Numbered from the stretch's first letter, positions 9,656 through 20,651 are shown. The stretch is 64,000 nucleotides of DNA from Prorocentrum cordatum (GCA_963575745.1 CAUYUJ010006480.1:394389-458388), one strand, 5' to 3'. The notes: generated by a model not told the origin, from the letters alone. A program made the numbers and translations.

Positions 9656-11413
9656 TCACCCCTGCCCCTGCTGGCCTGGGCGCTGCTTTCCCAACGACTC
9701 GCGGGCCTCACGCGCCTTCAGCAGAATCTTGGCCAGCGAGGCGCCCCGTTCGAGCTCCTGCTTGGCGCTCTCCAGCAGCGCGGGTGACACCATCAGCCGC
9801 GTCTCCGCACGGGCCGTCGCGCCGAAGGCAGCCTGCTCATCCGCGGTCAACCTCCCGCCTGAGGACGCAGTCGATCTCTCACGCAGCTTGTCGCTGTAGC
9901 AGTACTCTATCGTCTGCAAGCGACGAAACATCATATCGACCGACAGGATGTTCGAGGCGTCCACCTGATCGTGGTGCAAAAGAGCCTTGAGATAGCTCAC
10001 GGCTTTGGCATGCTCCTCCATGCCCCACTGCGAATCCTGTAGGCCGCACAGCTTCTTGAAATGCTCGAAGTGCGCCTCCAAGGAGCGGCCCTCGCCAGCC
10101 AGGTGCTCGAGGCACCACAAGGCTGTCCCAGGCGCGATGAAGTCGGGCAAGGACTCCTGGCGGCAACTCTCGACGATGTTCTCCAGCGAGCGGAAAGGGC
10201 CCCCCGTACGACAGGCGGCAATCAGGAGCCACAGCCCTGTCCGCGAAGCTCCCCTCCTCCTCAAGCGTGACCCACTCCACGAAGACCGCCGACCCATCAG
10301 CCAGGGGAACGACTCCACGAGCAGGAACTCCAAGGCCCGCGAAGCCCGCGGGGGGGATGATCACGTCGCCGTAGTGGTACCCCCTCCACTCTTGCGCAAC
10401 CCGCCAGTTGCCCTGGGGAGCAGCGGCCGCGCCGCCGGCTCCGCCTTCCAGCGCGAGCGGCCGTGCCGGAACGCCCACCGCCGCAGCCAAAGCGGCCCCC
10501 GCAGGTGAGGGCGGCGCTCCCGCCCCCCCTCCTGCTCCCAGGCCGGCACCAGCGGCGGCGGCTCCTCCGCGAGGCATCACACCACCTGGCAGCGGCGCGG
10601 GCGCCGGGGCGGCTGGGGGCGGGACGCCCGCGGCCACCGGGGCGCCCACTCCTCCTGGCAGAGCCGCGGCTGGGGCGGCCACGCCCGCCGCAGGGGCCGC
10701 GGGCACTCCCGGCAGCACCGCCGGTGCCCAAGGCCAGGGCTCGAACACGGGCGCCGGCACGGCCACGCCCGGGTGCCGTCGCGTGAAGCACCGCCTCGCC
10801 TTGGCCTGGGCCTCAGGGAGCCATCCCGCGATCTCCGCCGCCGTCGGCGCAGCTGCGAAGCGGTAGGCCCGCACGACGCCAGGCGGCCGCGGTGCCAGCG
10901 TCGGAGCCCACCGAACCGCGCTGATGTCGTGCGACGAGCCATCCACCACCTCCGTCTGCACCAGGTGGTCGGGCGAGACCAGCACGGCGTCACTCGGACA
11001 GGACACCACTCGCCCCATCAGCCAACGCTGGTGCCACAGCGGCGGGCCCGCCACTGCGTAGAGGATGTAGCCCACCTGGTCCATCGCGTCCTGACCGGCC
11101 CCGCCTGCTGCGGCAGCAGCTGCCATCGGCCCAGCGGGCGGCGTCCCCGAGCGCGATCCCGATCACGAGGGCCGCCACCGTGGTGCCCCACGCCGCTGCC
11201 ACTGAAGGCCCGGGGCCGCCTCCGGCGCGGGCTCGGCCGAGGGGGCGCGGGCGCCCCAGGACACGCCGGGCACTGCGGGATCGCGGGGCAGACGCTCTGG
11301 CAGTCCGGGCACACCACGGATGGACAGGGCGGCGGGGCGGGCGCCTGCGTCAACCAAGAGGCGACTCCGTGCGACAGCTGAGTGATGGCGCCGACTGCCC
11401 ACGGGGGCACCAT
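9656..11413 (-). pseudogene. Gag-like retroelement ORF, frame-broken
   Basis: Three overlapping reverse-strand frames make one decayed protein. The N-terminus (11413-11200) is cysteine/proline-rich (CPDCQSVCPAIPQCPACPG). The middle (11126-10200) contains PPLWHQRWLMGRVVSCPSD, a long Ala/Pro/Gly linker and GNWRVAQEWRGYHYGDVI. The C-terminus (10333-9656) contains SLEAHFEHFKKLCGLQDSQW, MMFRRLQTIEYCYSDKLRE and a basic tail. Middle and C-terminus join if one base is gained or lost in the G run near 10196-10201. I recognise the RRLQTIE..YSDKLRE block from proteins common in dinoflagellate genomes and usually found with retroelements; function is not established. Its own RT is absent. Confidence 0.55.
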
Positions 11414-11518
11414 ACCCCGTGGGGAAAAAGCTTGAGCGAAACGTCAACGGATGAACGTAGACAGCGGCCCGCACCATCTTCAACGGAGCAACCCTGTTCA
11501 GAGAACGAATCAGGAGGT

Positions 11519-11563
11519 CGAGGAGGAGGAGGAGGAGGAGGAGGAGGAGGAGGAGGAGGAGGA
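11519..11563 (+). repeat. (GAG)n microsatellite
   Basis: Clean GAG/GGA run near the start of the reverse-strand gag-like ORF. Confidence 0.95.
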
Positions 11564-11639
11564 CTCCAAAGGTCGAAGTTCGGGCGTCGCGTTTTGGGGG
11601 CACCTGTGGACCCCCACCCCAGAAGGCTTCTTGTCGCCA

Positions 11640-11870
11640 CGACTGAACCCGCCCAGACAATTTAACCAGAACGGACCCGTCGATGAAGGGGGGATTGTTA
11701 TTGGGGGACTGGCTCAGGGGGGGTAGCATCGCGCTGGAACCGGCGATGACTTGCCGATAGATCGGCGATAGCGCCCCGACGTCGAATCCGCACGCTCATG
11801 GGCAGGGCGGGCTGCGGGGGTGGGGGGGAGGGGGGGGGAGATGGGGAAGGGGGTGGCAAGCCAGGCGCAC
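11640..11870. repeat. Short foldback-related repeat, shared with 39625-39740
   Basis: The stretch gatagatcggcgata ... cgaatccgcacg ... gggcaggcgggc (about 11733-11815) matches 39650-39740 and contains degraded parts of the GATGCATC palindrome. A G-rich tract follows at 11817-11855. Confidence 0.5.
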
Positions 11871-12655
11871 TTGCGCCATATCTGACGTCCTACCCCTCCC
11901 TTCCATCCCTTACCATGGCGTAGATCTCCTCTCTATTCGCACAGTCGGATGTCGAGCAGGGCAATGATCGCGAGAGGGTGCGCGATGAATCTTAGAGCAT
12001 GGCATAGCAAAGCGTAGAATAGAACGGCATGCGTAGCATGCCTAGCATGGTGTGGCGTTGCGTAATGAAAAATTGCATCGCAAAGCATTGCAACGCACAG
12101 AATGGCATCGCACAGCGGCACAGAACACAATACCGAACAGCATGCCATGGCATGGCGCCAGGTTCCTTGGAGCGTAAATGGATCGTCTTCGAGAGGTCCG
12201 GGCCGGTCTGGAGTCGTGGCTCCATGTCGAGCTTCTAGGGCTCCCCGAAAAGCTCCACATAATGCGGGGCTAATGGAGAGTACCTGCTGGCTCTGCTTTC
12301 AACATCGCCTTCTGCGGCCCAAAAAGTCAACGAATCGACACCGAATGTGTAATCGCTTCCGATGTTTCTTTCTTTCGGGGGGCTATTTTCTAGATTTTGG
12401 GGCGTGGCATCGCACAGCAGAACACCACATAGCATGACATTGCATGCCGTGGCATGGCACTGGAAATAAAAGCGCCAGCGCTGCAGCGGGAGCACGATTT
12501 GGAACGAGCGGAAGCGCAGAATGAGGCCAGCGCTGCAGCGGGAGCACGATTCGGAACGAGCGGAAGCGCGGAAATAATGCCAGCGCTGCAGCGGGAGCAA
12601 GATTCGGAACGAGCGGAAGCCCGAAAATGAGGCCAGCGCTGCAGCGGGAGCAAGA
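11870..12655. repeat. Inverted counterpart of window start, split by about 250 bp
   Basis: 11870-12150 is the reverse complement of about 130-440 and 12400-12655 of about 1-145. The intervening 12155-12405 has no counterpart in the first copy, so it is either an insertion here or a deletion there. Confidence 0.7.
12475..12655 (+). repeat. About 53-bp tandem repeat, 3.5 units
   Basis: Units start ccagcgctgcagcgggagca at 12475, 12527, 12580 and 12633, giving periods of 52, 53 and 53. Each contains gattcggaacgagcggaagc. One reverse-oriented unit opens the window. Confidence 0.9.
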
Positions 12656-13124
12656 TGTGGACAAAAAGCAAAAACGAAAACCCAACTCCCGGGAATCCTT
12701 TTGTGAAAAAGCCATGCGCGGAAGGGGGCATCTTCCGGACGTCATCAGGGGAGAGAGGAGGGTAGTATCCACATTGTGTAAGCGTGGGGCGAGAGGACGA
12801 GGCAGAGGATGGGATGAGGACAAATAGGGGCGAGGACGAGCGCCGAGGGCGGGGGGGGGAGGCTGGGAGACGGGACGAGCGAGGAGGGGGGGGGGGCCGG
12901 AGGGCCGGGGGAGGGGAGATGGAGAGGAGAGGGGTGGGGAGGGCCTGCCAGGAAGGGGGGGGCGGCCCCGGGCCATCCAGCCGCCTCGCCGCCGCCCACG
13001 CCGCGTTTTCTCGCCGCGGCCCGCGCGCGCCCGCGGCTGGCCTCGCGCGAGGGGCAGCCGGCCCTCGCAGTCCCGTCGAGCGCGCTGGGGGGCCTCGCCT
13101 CCGCGAGCGGGCCTTGTCCAAGGG

Positions 13125-13163
<39 letters not shown>

Positions 13164-13420
13164 CGTAAAGAAGCGGGTCTTATTGGCGGCGCGCACAAGG
13201 GGGGGGAGGGAGGGGGGGAGGGCTCCTTGGAAGGAGGCTGCTTCTGAGAAGGCACCGGCCCTGTATCTACAGATAAGGCCCGCGCCTTCTGAGGAGCAGG
13301 GGTGCTTCTACGAAGCCCTCCCCGTTCCCCCCCCTCTGCGCGTGGCTGCTCTCACGCGAGAAGACGCACGGTCGGGAACTGGCGGCCCCGGCGATGCGCT
13401 GCGCCCTGCAAGCGGATACT
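12656..13420. other. GC/G-rich sequence with a (GA)n tract, no gene recognised
   Basis: Contains G-runs at 12850-12960, a (GA)n tract at about 13127-13160 and further G-runs at 13199-13220. The frames are R/G/P-rich on both strands. A coding exon in the GC-rich part at 12960-13120 cannot be excluded but shows no motif. Confidence 0.5.
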
Positions 13421-13740
13421 GTAGCGTGTCGCTCCGCTCCGCGGGGCGGGAAGCTCCGAGGCGCTGGTGACGTTGACGGCTGGGGGCCCGGAAGTGTACA
13501 ACGTGTCGCACCGAGGCGCGATGCGCCAGAGTCGGCGGAGCGACGCGCTACCCAAAAATTCCTGACCATACGGTGAAGGCAGTGGAAGCCGGTGGAACCC
13601 CAGTCGAGGCTTGGCCCCGGATATCACCGCCGCCCCCATCGGGTAAGGAGTCCTCGAGGGTCTGAAGCCTCCTGGGTACATTCCGTAAGGAACGCCTCCA
13701 CCGTAGCAACCTTGCGCGGTGGCCTTCTGCGGGCCGACAG
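13420..13740. repeat. GCGTGTCGCTCCG foldback element plus dispersed flank
   Basis: The left arm tagcgtgtcgctccgctccg (about 13424) is answered by gcggagcgacgcgcta (about 13536-13551), giving a foldback of about 130 bp. A related element lies at 39478-39607. The right flank 13569-13715 matches 700-860. Overlapping frames are not genes. Confidence 0.7.
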
Positions 13741-14290
13741 CGCGACACGCCACACACGCGACACGCGCGGCGTTACGCGGGCAGCTCGCGCGGGAACTTC
13801 CGCGCAGTCGAGCCCGTTTTTTCTGCGTCGCTCGCGAGGGGCTGGACCCGCTGTCCAACAAGGGGAGGGGCGCGTCGTGTGTGTGTCCAGCTTACTACCT
13901 CCTGGTATAAAGCGGCGGCGCGGAAGCTCAGCGTGCCAGGACGCGCCTGCACCTGCGGTCAGAGCCTGCACCCCAGGGTTCCCTCCTGAGCCCGTCCTGT
14001 TCGGCGCCTGAGCCCACACGCCACAGCCGTGTCGGCGGCCGAGCGGGCTCAGACGCCGACCGAGCTCAAAAGAGACCTGGGGGTACGGGAGCGCGAGGAG
14101 CGAGGGGGGGGAGCAGACGCGAGCGGGCAAGTCACTGCCGTCGCATCGCGCGCGGCGACTGCAGGACCACTGTGGGGGCCCGCACCCAGGGCCACTCTGG
14201 CGAAGGGCCGCCTCCCGCGTGCAGTCGAACAGGGGGGGCCAGGGGGGCAGGAGAGCGAAAGCGGAGGACGCAAGGACCGACCACAACGAT
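13740..14290. repeat. Dispersed repeat fragments shared with 16965 and 36000 regions
   Basis: 13755-13850 holds gttacgcgggcagctcgcgc and gagcccgttttttctgcgtcgctc, also present in variant form at 17055-17125 and 35930-35990. 14190-14232 (gggccactctggcgaagggc ... cagtcgaac) resembles 36070-36112 and 37335-37372. No gene recognised. Confidence 0.5.
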
Positions 14291-14654
14291 GTTAAACGAA
14301 ATGGCGTTTAAAACGGAAAAAAGAAGCGAAGCCCAACGCTTTCAACTAACTCTCAGAACGACACCAGTGCCACACGAGACGAAAAACATCGAAACGAGGC
14401 GTCGGAAACAAAAACGAGCAACGAATCGAAGCAAAAACGAACCACGAGACGAGACAAACAACAGAGGCCCCCAAAACAAGCGAAACAACGTTGCGGTCGG
14501 TCCTTGGGAGGCCGTGATGCTGGCTCTGCGGCGCTCCCGGGCGGCCCTGTTGGCCACGAAGGAGGATGCGGCAGCTGGAACCGCCCCGCGCCCCAAAAAA
14601 GCGCGTCGAGGCGGAGTGAAAGAGGCGGCGGCGATGCGGAGGGTCAGCGTCGTC

Positions 14655-14661
14655 AGCGTCA

Positions 14662-14725
<64 letters not shown>

Positions 14726-14765
14726 GGTCGTCGTCGTCGTGGTCGTTGTCGTGGTCGTTGTCGTG
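14655..14765 (+). repeat. (GTC)n microsatellite
   Basis: GTC/CGT run with a few GTG interruptions; encodes poly-V, poly-R or, on the other strand, poly-D/T. Confidence 0.95.
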
Positions 14766-15380
14766 CGCCGAAGCGGCGGCGATGCGGAGCCCTGAGCACC
14801 GGAGTATCGCTTGCGCGGCTGCGGCGGCTCCACGGCTGCGGCTCTCCGCCGAAAGGGCTCCGCCGAAACGGCTCAGCCGAAACAGCTCCGCCGAAAGGGC
14901 ACCACCGAAAGGGTGCTCAAGCAAGGGGAGGATACCCGCAGATTGCAGGGGGGGCGATTGGCTCGGTGGGAGGTCCGCATTGGCTGCTGGCCGCCTATCA
15001 GAAGCCAGTGAGGACCTCCTTGAATTGGTTGTCGGCGGCGAGCGAGGGGGCAAATGAGAAGGAGGAGGGCTTCTCAGAGGCGGCGGGGCCCAGAAGGCCT
15101 TCGGCCTTCTTGAAGGCTTTCTGTCTTCGGAGAAGGCTCAGAAAACTTCTCCGAAGGCGGGGGGACTTCCGAGCCTTCTGAGAAGGCCTGCTCCTTCTCA
15201 CTTACCCCCCAGGCTTGCCGCCGAGGTTGATTTGCAGGAAATCTTATCTCGCCATCGCTCGGACGTCCATTCCCCGTGCATTATTCGATTTCGCGCGTGT
15301 TTTTGTTATGCTCGATGACCCAAAGTGCTCCTCGATGGTCCCCGCCGAGAAAAAGTGCACATGTCCGAGCGATGCTAAGT
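14766..15380. other. No gene recognised; short tandem motifs
   Basis: 14840-14915 repeats cgccgaaaggg / ctccgccgaaa. 15062-15190 repeats gaaggccttc-like palindromes. No coding domain is visible. Confidence 0.5.
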
Positions 15381-15565
15381 TATCTCCTCCTCCTCCTCCT
15401 CCTCCGTCCCTCCCTTCTCCCCGACCCTCCTCCCCCTCCTTTCCCTCCACGCGCACGCACGGGGAGGAGGATGGTGGCAAGAGGGAAGGAGGGAGGGAGG
15501 GGGGCAAGGAGGGAGGGAGGGAGGAGGGGAGGGAGGGAGGGACGAGGAGGAGGGACAGAGGAAAC
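15381..15565. repeat. CTC tract followed by GGGA/GGA tract
   Basis: A pyrimidine tract at 15384-15450 is followed by a purine tract at 15463-15553, so each strand switches from pyrimidine to purine bias. Low complexity. Confidence 0.85.
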
Positions 15566-15849
15566 CACAGCTTGCAGGATGCATCAGCGATCCTGCAATA
15601 CACCCTCCCGTCTCCAGTCCCCTCCTCTCAAATCCTTACAACTACTGCTCTCTACTGTGGGCGGTGCGCCCCTTGAATGACGAGCGCCAGGTGAGCCTGC
15701 CACTCAGGCGAGACCCCTATCTGTAAAGGATCCACTCTCCATGTTCTAACAAGATAGCAGGAAGACGCGCAAGGAGGTAGGATAACATTGAGACGTGCAA
15801 CGAGCCGTCCAGCCGTGAAGATAGGACACAGTTTCATGTCAGAATTGGG

Positions 15850-16335
15850 AACGTCGGGTCATCGAATTTGGAGGAGTCTCGAGCGGAAGCCACGCTTTGA
15901 AAACGAAATGGCCTCCATCCTTGTAACTGTTGAAATCGGTTGCAGCGAATGTGCACCGCTCTGAAGGCTAGAGCCGCATTGTGAAACCTACCGCCCATCT
16001 ATCCGTGTGACTCTCGGACTTCTTCAAAACGAATGTGCGCGTCGCTGGGGCGTCAACCGCATTTTGAAAACGAGCCAGTTTCCCTTCTGGTAGCCATTGG
16101 AAACTGTTTAAACGAATGTGTGCCTCGCTAGAGCGAGAGCCGCAGTTTGGAAGCTACCGGCCTTTCATTATATTACTGTTGAAACTGTTGAAACAAAATT
16201 GCGCGGCGTTATGCCGAGAACCGCAAATGGGGAACGACGAGAACCTGTTAAAGCAGAAGTGCGCAGCGCTAAAACGAGAGCTGCATTTTGAACACTCGCC
16301 CTCCATCCTTGTGACTGCTGGAGCGTTCTAGCTTC
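15850..16335. repeat. About 80-95-bp tandem repeat, reverse orientation
   Basis: Diverged units contain gagagccgcattttgaaaac, ccctccatccttgtgactg and gttgaaac...aatgtgcgc. They are the reverse complement of the tandem family at 32505-32930 and 33615-33890 (tttcaaaatgtggctctcgc). Confidence 0.8.
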
Positions 16336-16489
16336 AGAACTATGGTGTGTAAGGAAGTCTGACGCGAAACGCCTGGCCACGGCCTAGGCCTACGGACACG
16401 CTAGTGGTGCGGCAGGGGGAGATTGTTTATGAGGAAAGCGTATCGAGGAAGATGGGGGATGTAGAGCGTCGCGGATTCATCCGGGCACT

Positions 16490-16770
16490 ATCCTCAGCTT
16501 CGAGCCTTCGAGGATGAGCGAGAGAGCAGAGAGGGAGGACGGGGAGAGGAGACGGAGAAGGATGGAGGGAGGAGGAGGGAGGATGGGGGAGGCGGAAGGA
16601 CGAGGAGGAAGAAGGACCAGGGAAGAGTAGCGAAAGGAAGAGAAAGGAGAAGGAGAAGGAGGAGGATGAGAAGGGCGAGGAGGGGAGTAGCAGCAGGGAG
16701 ATTGTGGAGGTGGAGGAGGGGAGGGGAGGAGGAGAGCGAGGAAGGTTGGGAGTGGTACGGGCGAGCAGCT
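16490..16770 (+). repeat. GGA/GAG-rich purine tract
   Basis: Strong purine bias on the plus strand with GAGGAG, GGAGGGA and AAGGAG units; no domain in the encoded frames. Confidence 0.8.
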
Positions 16771-16959
16771 AGAGGAAGAAGCAACTACATATACATAGCG
16801 TTCGGACGTCCGCGCGGACCTCCGAACATTAGTGTTCGTGTCGCAGTTCTTGTTCGAGGAGTGCTAGGGGCGTGCCAATGCGAGCGATGCTGCGTTGCCC
16901 CAGCACCCGTGCCCTCAGGTGTGGCACTGAGGCAGCCCGACAAGTGAACGACAAAAAGA

Positions 16960-17130
16960 AACGAGTCTTACGCGAGATGACACAGCGACCTTACGCCGCG
17001 GCCTACGCGGGCCGCCAGCGCGGCAGGCTAGATTGGAGGCGAGGGCGCTCACGCGCGACCTTACGCGGGCAACCTACGCGCCAATGTCGGCGCAGAGGAC
17101 CCCGTGTTTTTTCGTCGCTCAAGTGGTACT
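16960..17130. repeat. Dispersed repeat, copy also in RND intron 1
   Basis: The blocks gtcttacgcgaga, gagggcgctcacgcgcgacc and ttacgcgggcaacctacgcg recur in the same order at 35838-35960, which lies between the first two recognised exons of the RND-type gene. Confidence 0.7.
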
Positions 17131-17960
17131 GCGAGTTGTGAGCTTTGCTGCGCAAAGAGGCTCAAACAGAACTGGCACTGCCAGCGCGGCAAGCTCCCGC
17201 CCCGACAACGGTGGGCCATGGCTTCTAGGTCACCCAGCTTCGCGCGTCGTGCCCCGCCATGCGCGACGCGCGATGATGTTCGCGCCCTCGCGCCGCCGCC
17301 CTGGAGGGGGGCGCCTCTGCAGTCTGAGCCGCGATGCGCGAAGCATGAGCAGGGACGGACCCTCCTGGCATTCCTATAAGCCTACCACGAAATCTTCACG
17401 TTCTTAGAGCAAATAGTGTCCTAACAATAACAATCGCAATGCCCCTGTAATAAAACTGATTGGTTGAAGCAAGACGGTCTTAGCCAGAACCGCCAGAAAG
17501 TTCTGATCACATAAACAGGGAGCTTCGCCACTGCTTGAGCAGCGCGACCACCTCCACGCCCCTCGGGATGACCTGGTGGCTCCTGGCACCGCCTCAGCGG
17601 CCCGATCTGCAACGGCCCCTGCCCTCGGAGAACCACCCAAGGGGCTCGGGCAGGGCTGCTCGTGTCGTGGGCTGCTCTCTGGCCCCTGGGCCCCGCAAGC
17701 GCCAGTTCGTTGGGGCATTCCCGTTGTGCCCCCGACCCGCCCGCCCGGCCCGCCCGCTGGGGTCCGCCCGCCTGGCCCGCCGATCAGGGTCCGCGCGCCC
17801 GCCCGACCCGCCCGACGACGACGGCGCCGCCCGGACCGCAAACGACTGCACTGTACTGGCGCTCTGCGAGCGGCCATCCGACTTGTCACCTCCTCGGTGG
17901 CTCGAGAAATCGCAGCCAGCGATGCGGCCAGCATCGGCCCGCTTGAGAAGCCCAAGGACC
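17131..17960. other. No gene recognised
   Basis: Mixed sequence just 3' of the RND-like gene. A frame at 17404-18048 (-) ends in a hydrophobic stretch (LAVLAKTVLLQPISF) but its codon composition is AT-richer than the neighbouring exons. I treat it as downstream flank. Confidence 0.4.
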
Positions 17961-17962
17961 CT

Positions 17963-18035
17963 GACGATGACGACGACCACGACGACCACGACGACGACGA
18001 CGACGACGACGACGCCGACGACGACGAGGCTGGAA
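17963..18035 (+). repeat. (GAC)n microsatellite
   Basis: GAC/CGA run encoding poly-D or poly-T; followed by G-runs. Confidence 0.95.
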
Positions 18036-18507
18036 TGGCCAAGCGCACTGACTGACGGCCCCGCGGGGGGGAGGGGGGGGGGCGGGCTCACTCTCGGAGG
18101 TTGCCAGAAATGGTGCCGGCCCCAGGTGCCTTCAGGTTTCCGCCCCACTCCCGAGACACCTCGGGCCAGCACCCCACCTCGAGCAACATCCGAGAGACCC
18201 CGCACGCCCACGCCACCGCCGCCGCCGAAGCGGCGGGAGCCTGCCGCGCTGCGGCGGACCAGCAGCCCGCATGCTCACGTCCACTTCGTGGCGAGCCAGG
18301 CGGGTTCCTAAAACTACGCGGCGGGCGGCCGGCGCCCGATGGGCCACCGCTCTGCGACCGCACCCCAGCCGTCGGGGCGGTGCGCTGGCGGGCCAGACCA
18401 CCTCGGCCACTTGTGCCTAGGCGCGGGGACAGCGAGAGCCACCGCTCTGCGGTCGCCCCCCCCGGCCGCTGGGGCGCCGGCGGGCCCGCCGTGGCTAGCC
18501 GCAGCTG

Positions 18508-19545
18508 CTGCTACGACTCGGACTGCGCGGCGCGCCGGGCGCTACAACGCCTGGACGTCCGCTGCAGGCACGACCCGGAGTTGGGCCCGGCGACTATCAG
18601 TACCGCTGGCAGGATCACCACGGAGGACGCGCCGGAGAGGAACGTCACGACAATGACGACAGCGCCGAGCTTCACAAAGATGAGCATGGTGCAGCAGCAC
18701 AGGAACGCGCCAGCCGCCAGGGTCGACGCTGCCGCCGCCACGGTCGCAGATCCCACTCGGGACACCGCGGCGCGGGCGCGCTCGCTGCGGAGATGCCTGG
18801 CATCCACCGCGTCGTCGTGCCCGTAGGGCATCATGCTGCTCGCAGGGTCCTCCTCGTGGTAGACGTGCGCAATGTGCAGACTGAACGTGACGGAGTACCC
18901 CACGAACACGATCAGGGCGATGACCTCTATGGGTCCCAATGGCCATCCGGCCAGGCAGATCATGAAGAAGGCCAGCCCGATGATGACACCAAAGACGATG
19001 CCGACGACGAGGCATGCAAGGTACGGATCCTGCGTGAATGCCAATACCCCAAGCCAGCCAGATAACGCGGCCACGACGATGGAGATCAAAGTGCTCTCAA
19101 CCACGGCCACTTCGGCCTCCGCCGTCACCCACGCCGAGGAGACGTGCCAAGCGCGGTTGCTGGTGAGGCTGGCCCGTGAGTTGATCGTGTCGATCCAGCT
19201 GTCCCACCTGCCCTTGTAGTCCAGCAAAGGCCGGGCCCCCGCCTCCACTGACACGTCGGCCTCGTAGGACACCTTCACAGCCATCACGTTGCCATCTATC
19301 ATCCAAACATTACCCCGAACTGCCTGGTTGCTCCTCCAGAAATCGTGGGCGTCCTCTTCGAAGGACCGAGAGGGGAATCTCTTCTGATCCCTCCGAAGGT
19401 GCTGCTCAAAATCCTGCGCGAAGCAGACCACCCCTTGCAAGATCGCCAGCTCGCTCGGGAAGGTGGACCGATCGCACATGCCACGCAGCGTCCGCTGCGC
19501 CCAGGGGTCGCTGGCGTCGAACAGGGGGTCGAAGCCCCAGATATC
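18508..19545 (-). CDS. RND/Dispatched-like membrane protein, last exon
   Basis: The exon opens after a ctttctgtag acceptor with DIWGFDPLFDASDPWAQRTL, the end of the second extracellular domain, and continues through CDRSTFPSELAILQGVVCF. It then encodes the C-terminal membrane bundle: VVESTLISIVVAALSGWLGV, ACLVVGIVFGVIIGLAFFMI, IEVIALIVFVGYSVTFSLHI with AHVYHEE (about 18850-18930), ASTLAAGAFLCCCTMLIFVK and VVIVVTFLSGASSVVILPAV, ending GPNSGS and a short tail. Patched, Dispatched and bacterial RND proteins normally have Asp in the transmembrane-10 motif (GxSVDF type); here Thr stands in its place. Dispatched-like proteins act as cation-coupled lipid or sterol-linked exporters; the cargo here is unknown. 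Confidence 0.8.
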
Positions 19546-20651
19546 CTACAGAAAGAGAGAGGCATGCACATAAGCTGTTGGAGGTCCACGCGGACTTCTT
19601 GGATCGGTGCTGGACCCGCCCGGACCTCCGAAAAACTATACCTCCAGGCCCCCTAGCTTCGCAAATGTCGCCCCGCGATGCGCGACGCACGGTTGTCTGC
19701 GCGACCTCGCGCTGCCGCCCTCGAGAAGGGCGCCTGCCAAACACTCTCCAACCCGAGCCGCGCTGCGCGAGGCGCGGCTATCTTCGCGCCCCCTCGGGTG
19801 ACCTGTCAGAGCGAAGGGATCGAACGGACTTACACTGCCCCATGGTGCGCAGCTGAAGCGGCCTCTCGCGGATTGCTGCTGTTCCTGACTTCGTCCTCGC
19901 CCGCGACCCGCTCGCGGCCCGTCCGCGACCGCCCCGCGACCCACGCACACTGCCTTGACAAAAATTCGGCGCCTGCGGCGAGCTCGTTATGCACGGTAAA
20001 AGATCGGCGCCTGCGGGAGGCTTCCTCAGAGTCTCGAAGTCTGCCGACGACCCCGCCACTCCCTCACTCTCATCCACAAGTGCTAGGGACCCTGTAGGCT
20101 TTCTGCTGACTCCAATTCTCTTCTAGGTCACCTAAATTAGCGCATCGCGATGCGCGGCGCGCGGCTATCTTCGTGCCCTCGCGCCGCCGCCCTGGAGAAG
20201 GGCGCCTCTTCGACCCGATCATCTTCGCGTCCCTGGGGGTGACCCTACAGGCCTCCTAGATGGGGTCGGAGTTGATGGGGTCGAAGGACCGCGCCGCATC
20301 GCCAATGCATCGGCGATGTATCGCCGATGCTCCGGCGACGTCGGCGATGCATCGCCGCCGCCAGCGTGGCCCAAATCGGGCTCCACAATGAGCCGCATCG
20401 CAGATGCATCGGCGATGCGGCGCCGTCCTTCCACCCCATTTAGGAGGCCCAGTCACCCAGCTCTTCTTCTCTGAGAAGCACACGAACCTACCTCGCTCTT
20501 GACTGCCCTCGCTTCCAAGCGGGAACCAAACGATACCAAGCGAACCGTGGGGCAGCCCGCAGCGGTCAGGCTGCTCGACGAGGAGGCGCGCGGTGTGACT
20601 TGGCTTTCGCTGGAAGCGAAAGCGGCGTGGGCGGTTCACCCTCTGCTTCAC
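19546..20651 (-). other. RND gene intron 5, with repeats
   Basis: A GTGAAG donor at 20651-20650 and a ctgtag acceptor ending at 19546 keep the frame in phase 0 (...VGRLEEEDSG joined to DIWGFDPLFD). The intron contains the GATGCATC foldback copy at 20237-20458 and short repeats near 19660-19800 and 20140-20210 (gatgcgcgacgc, ctatcttcg). The donor choice is inferred. Confidence 0.6.
20237..20458. repeat. GATGCATC foldback element, copy 2 (intronic)
   Basis: The left arm gggtgaccctacaggcctcc and then tagatggggtcgga is answered on the right by ttccaccccatttaggaggc then ccagtcaccc. The arms pair over about 30 bases with mismatches. The centre is repeated gatgcatcggcgatg palindrome. The element lies inside intron 5 of the RND-like gene and is the best preserved copy. 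Confidence 0.85.

Noticed and set aside
8007-9899. Alternative 630-codon frame over the RT
   Set aside because: The frame 8263-9594 carries the RT motifs; the other frame is R/G/A-rich shadow sequence.
17404-18048. Hydrophobic C-terminal extension of the RND gene
   Set aside because: It lies beyond the stop of the last exon in AT-richer sequence, without splice signals I could support, and includes a GAC microsatellite translation.
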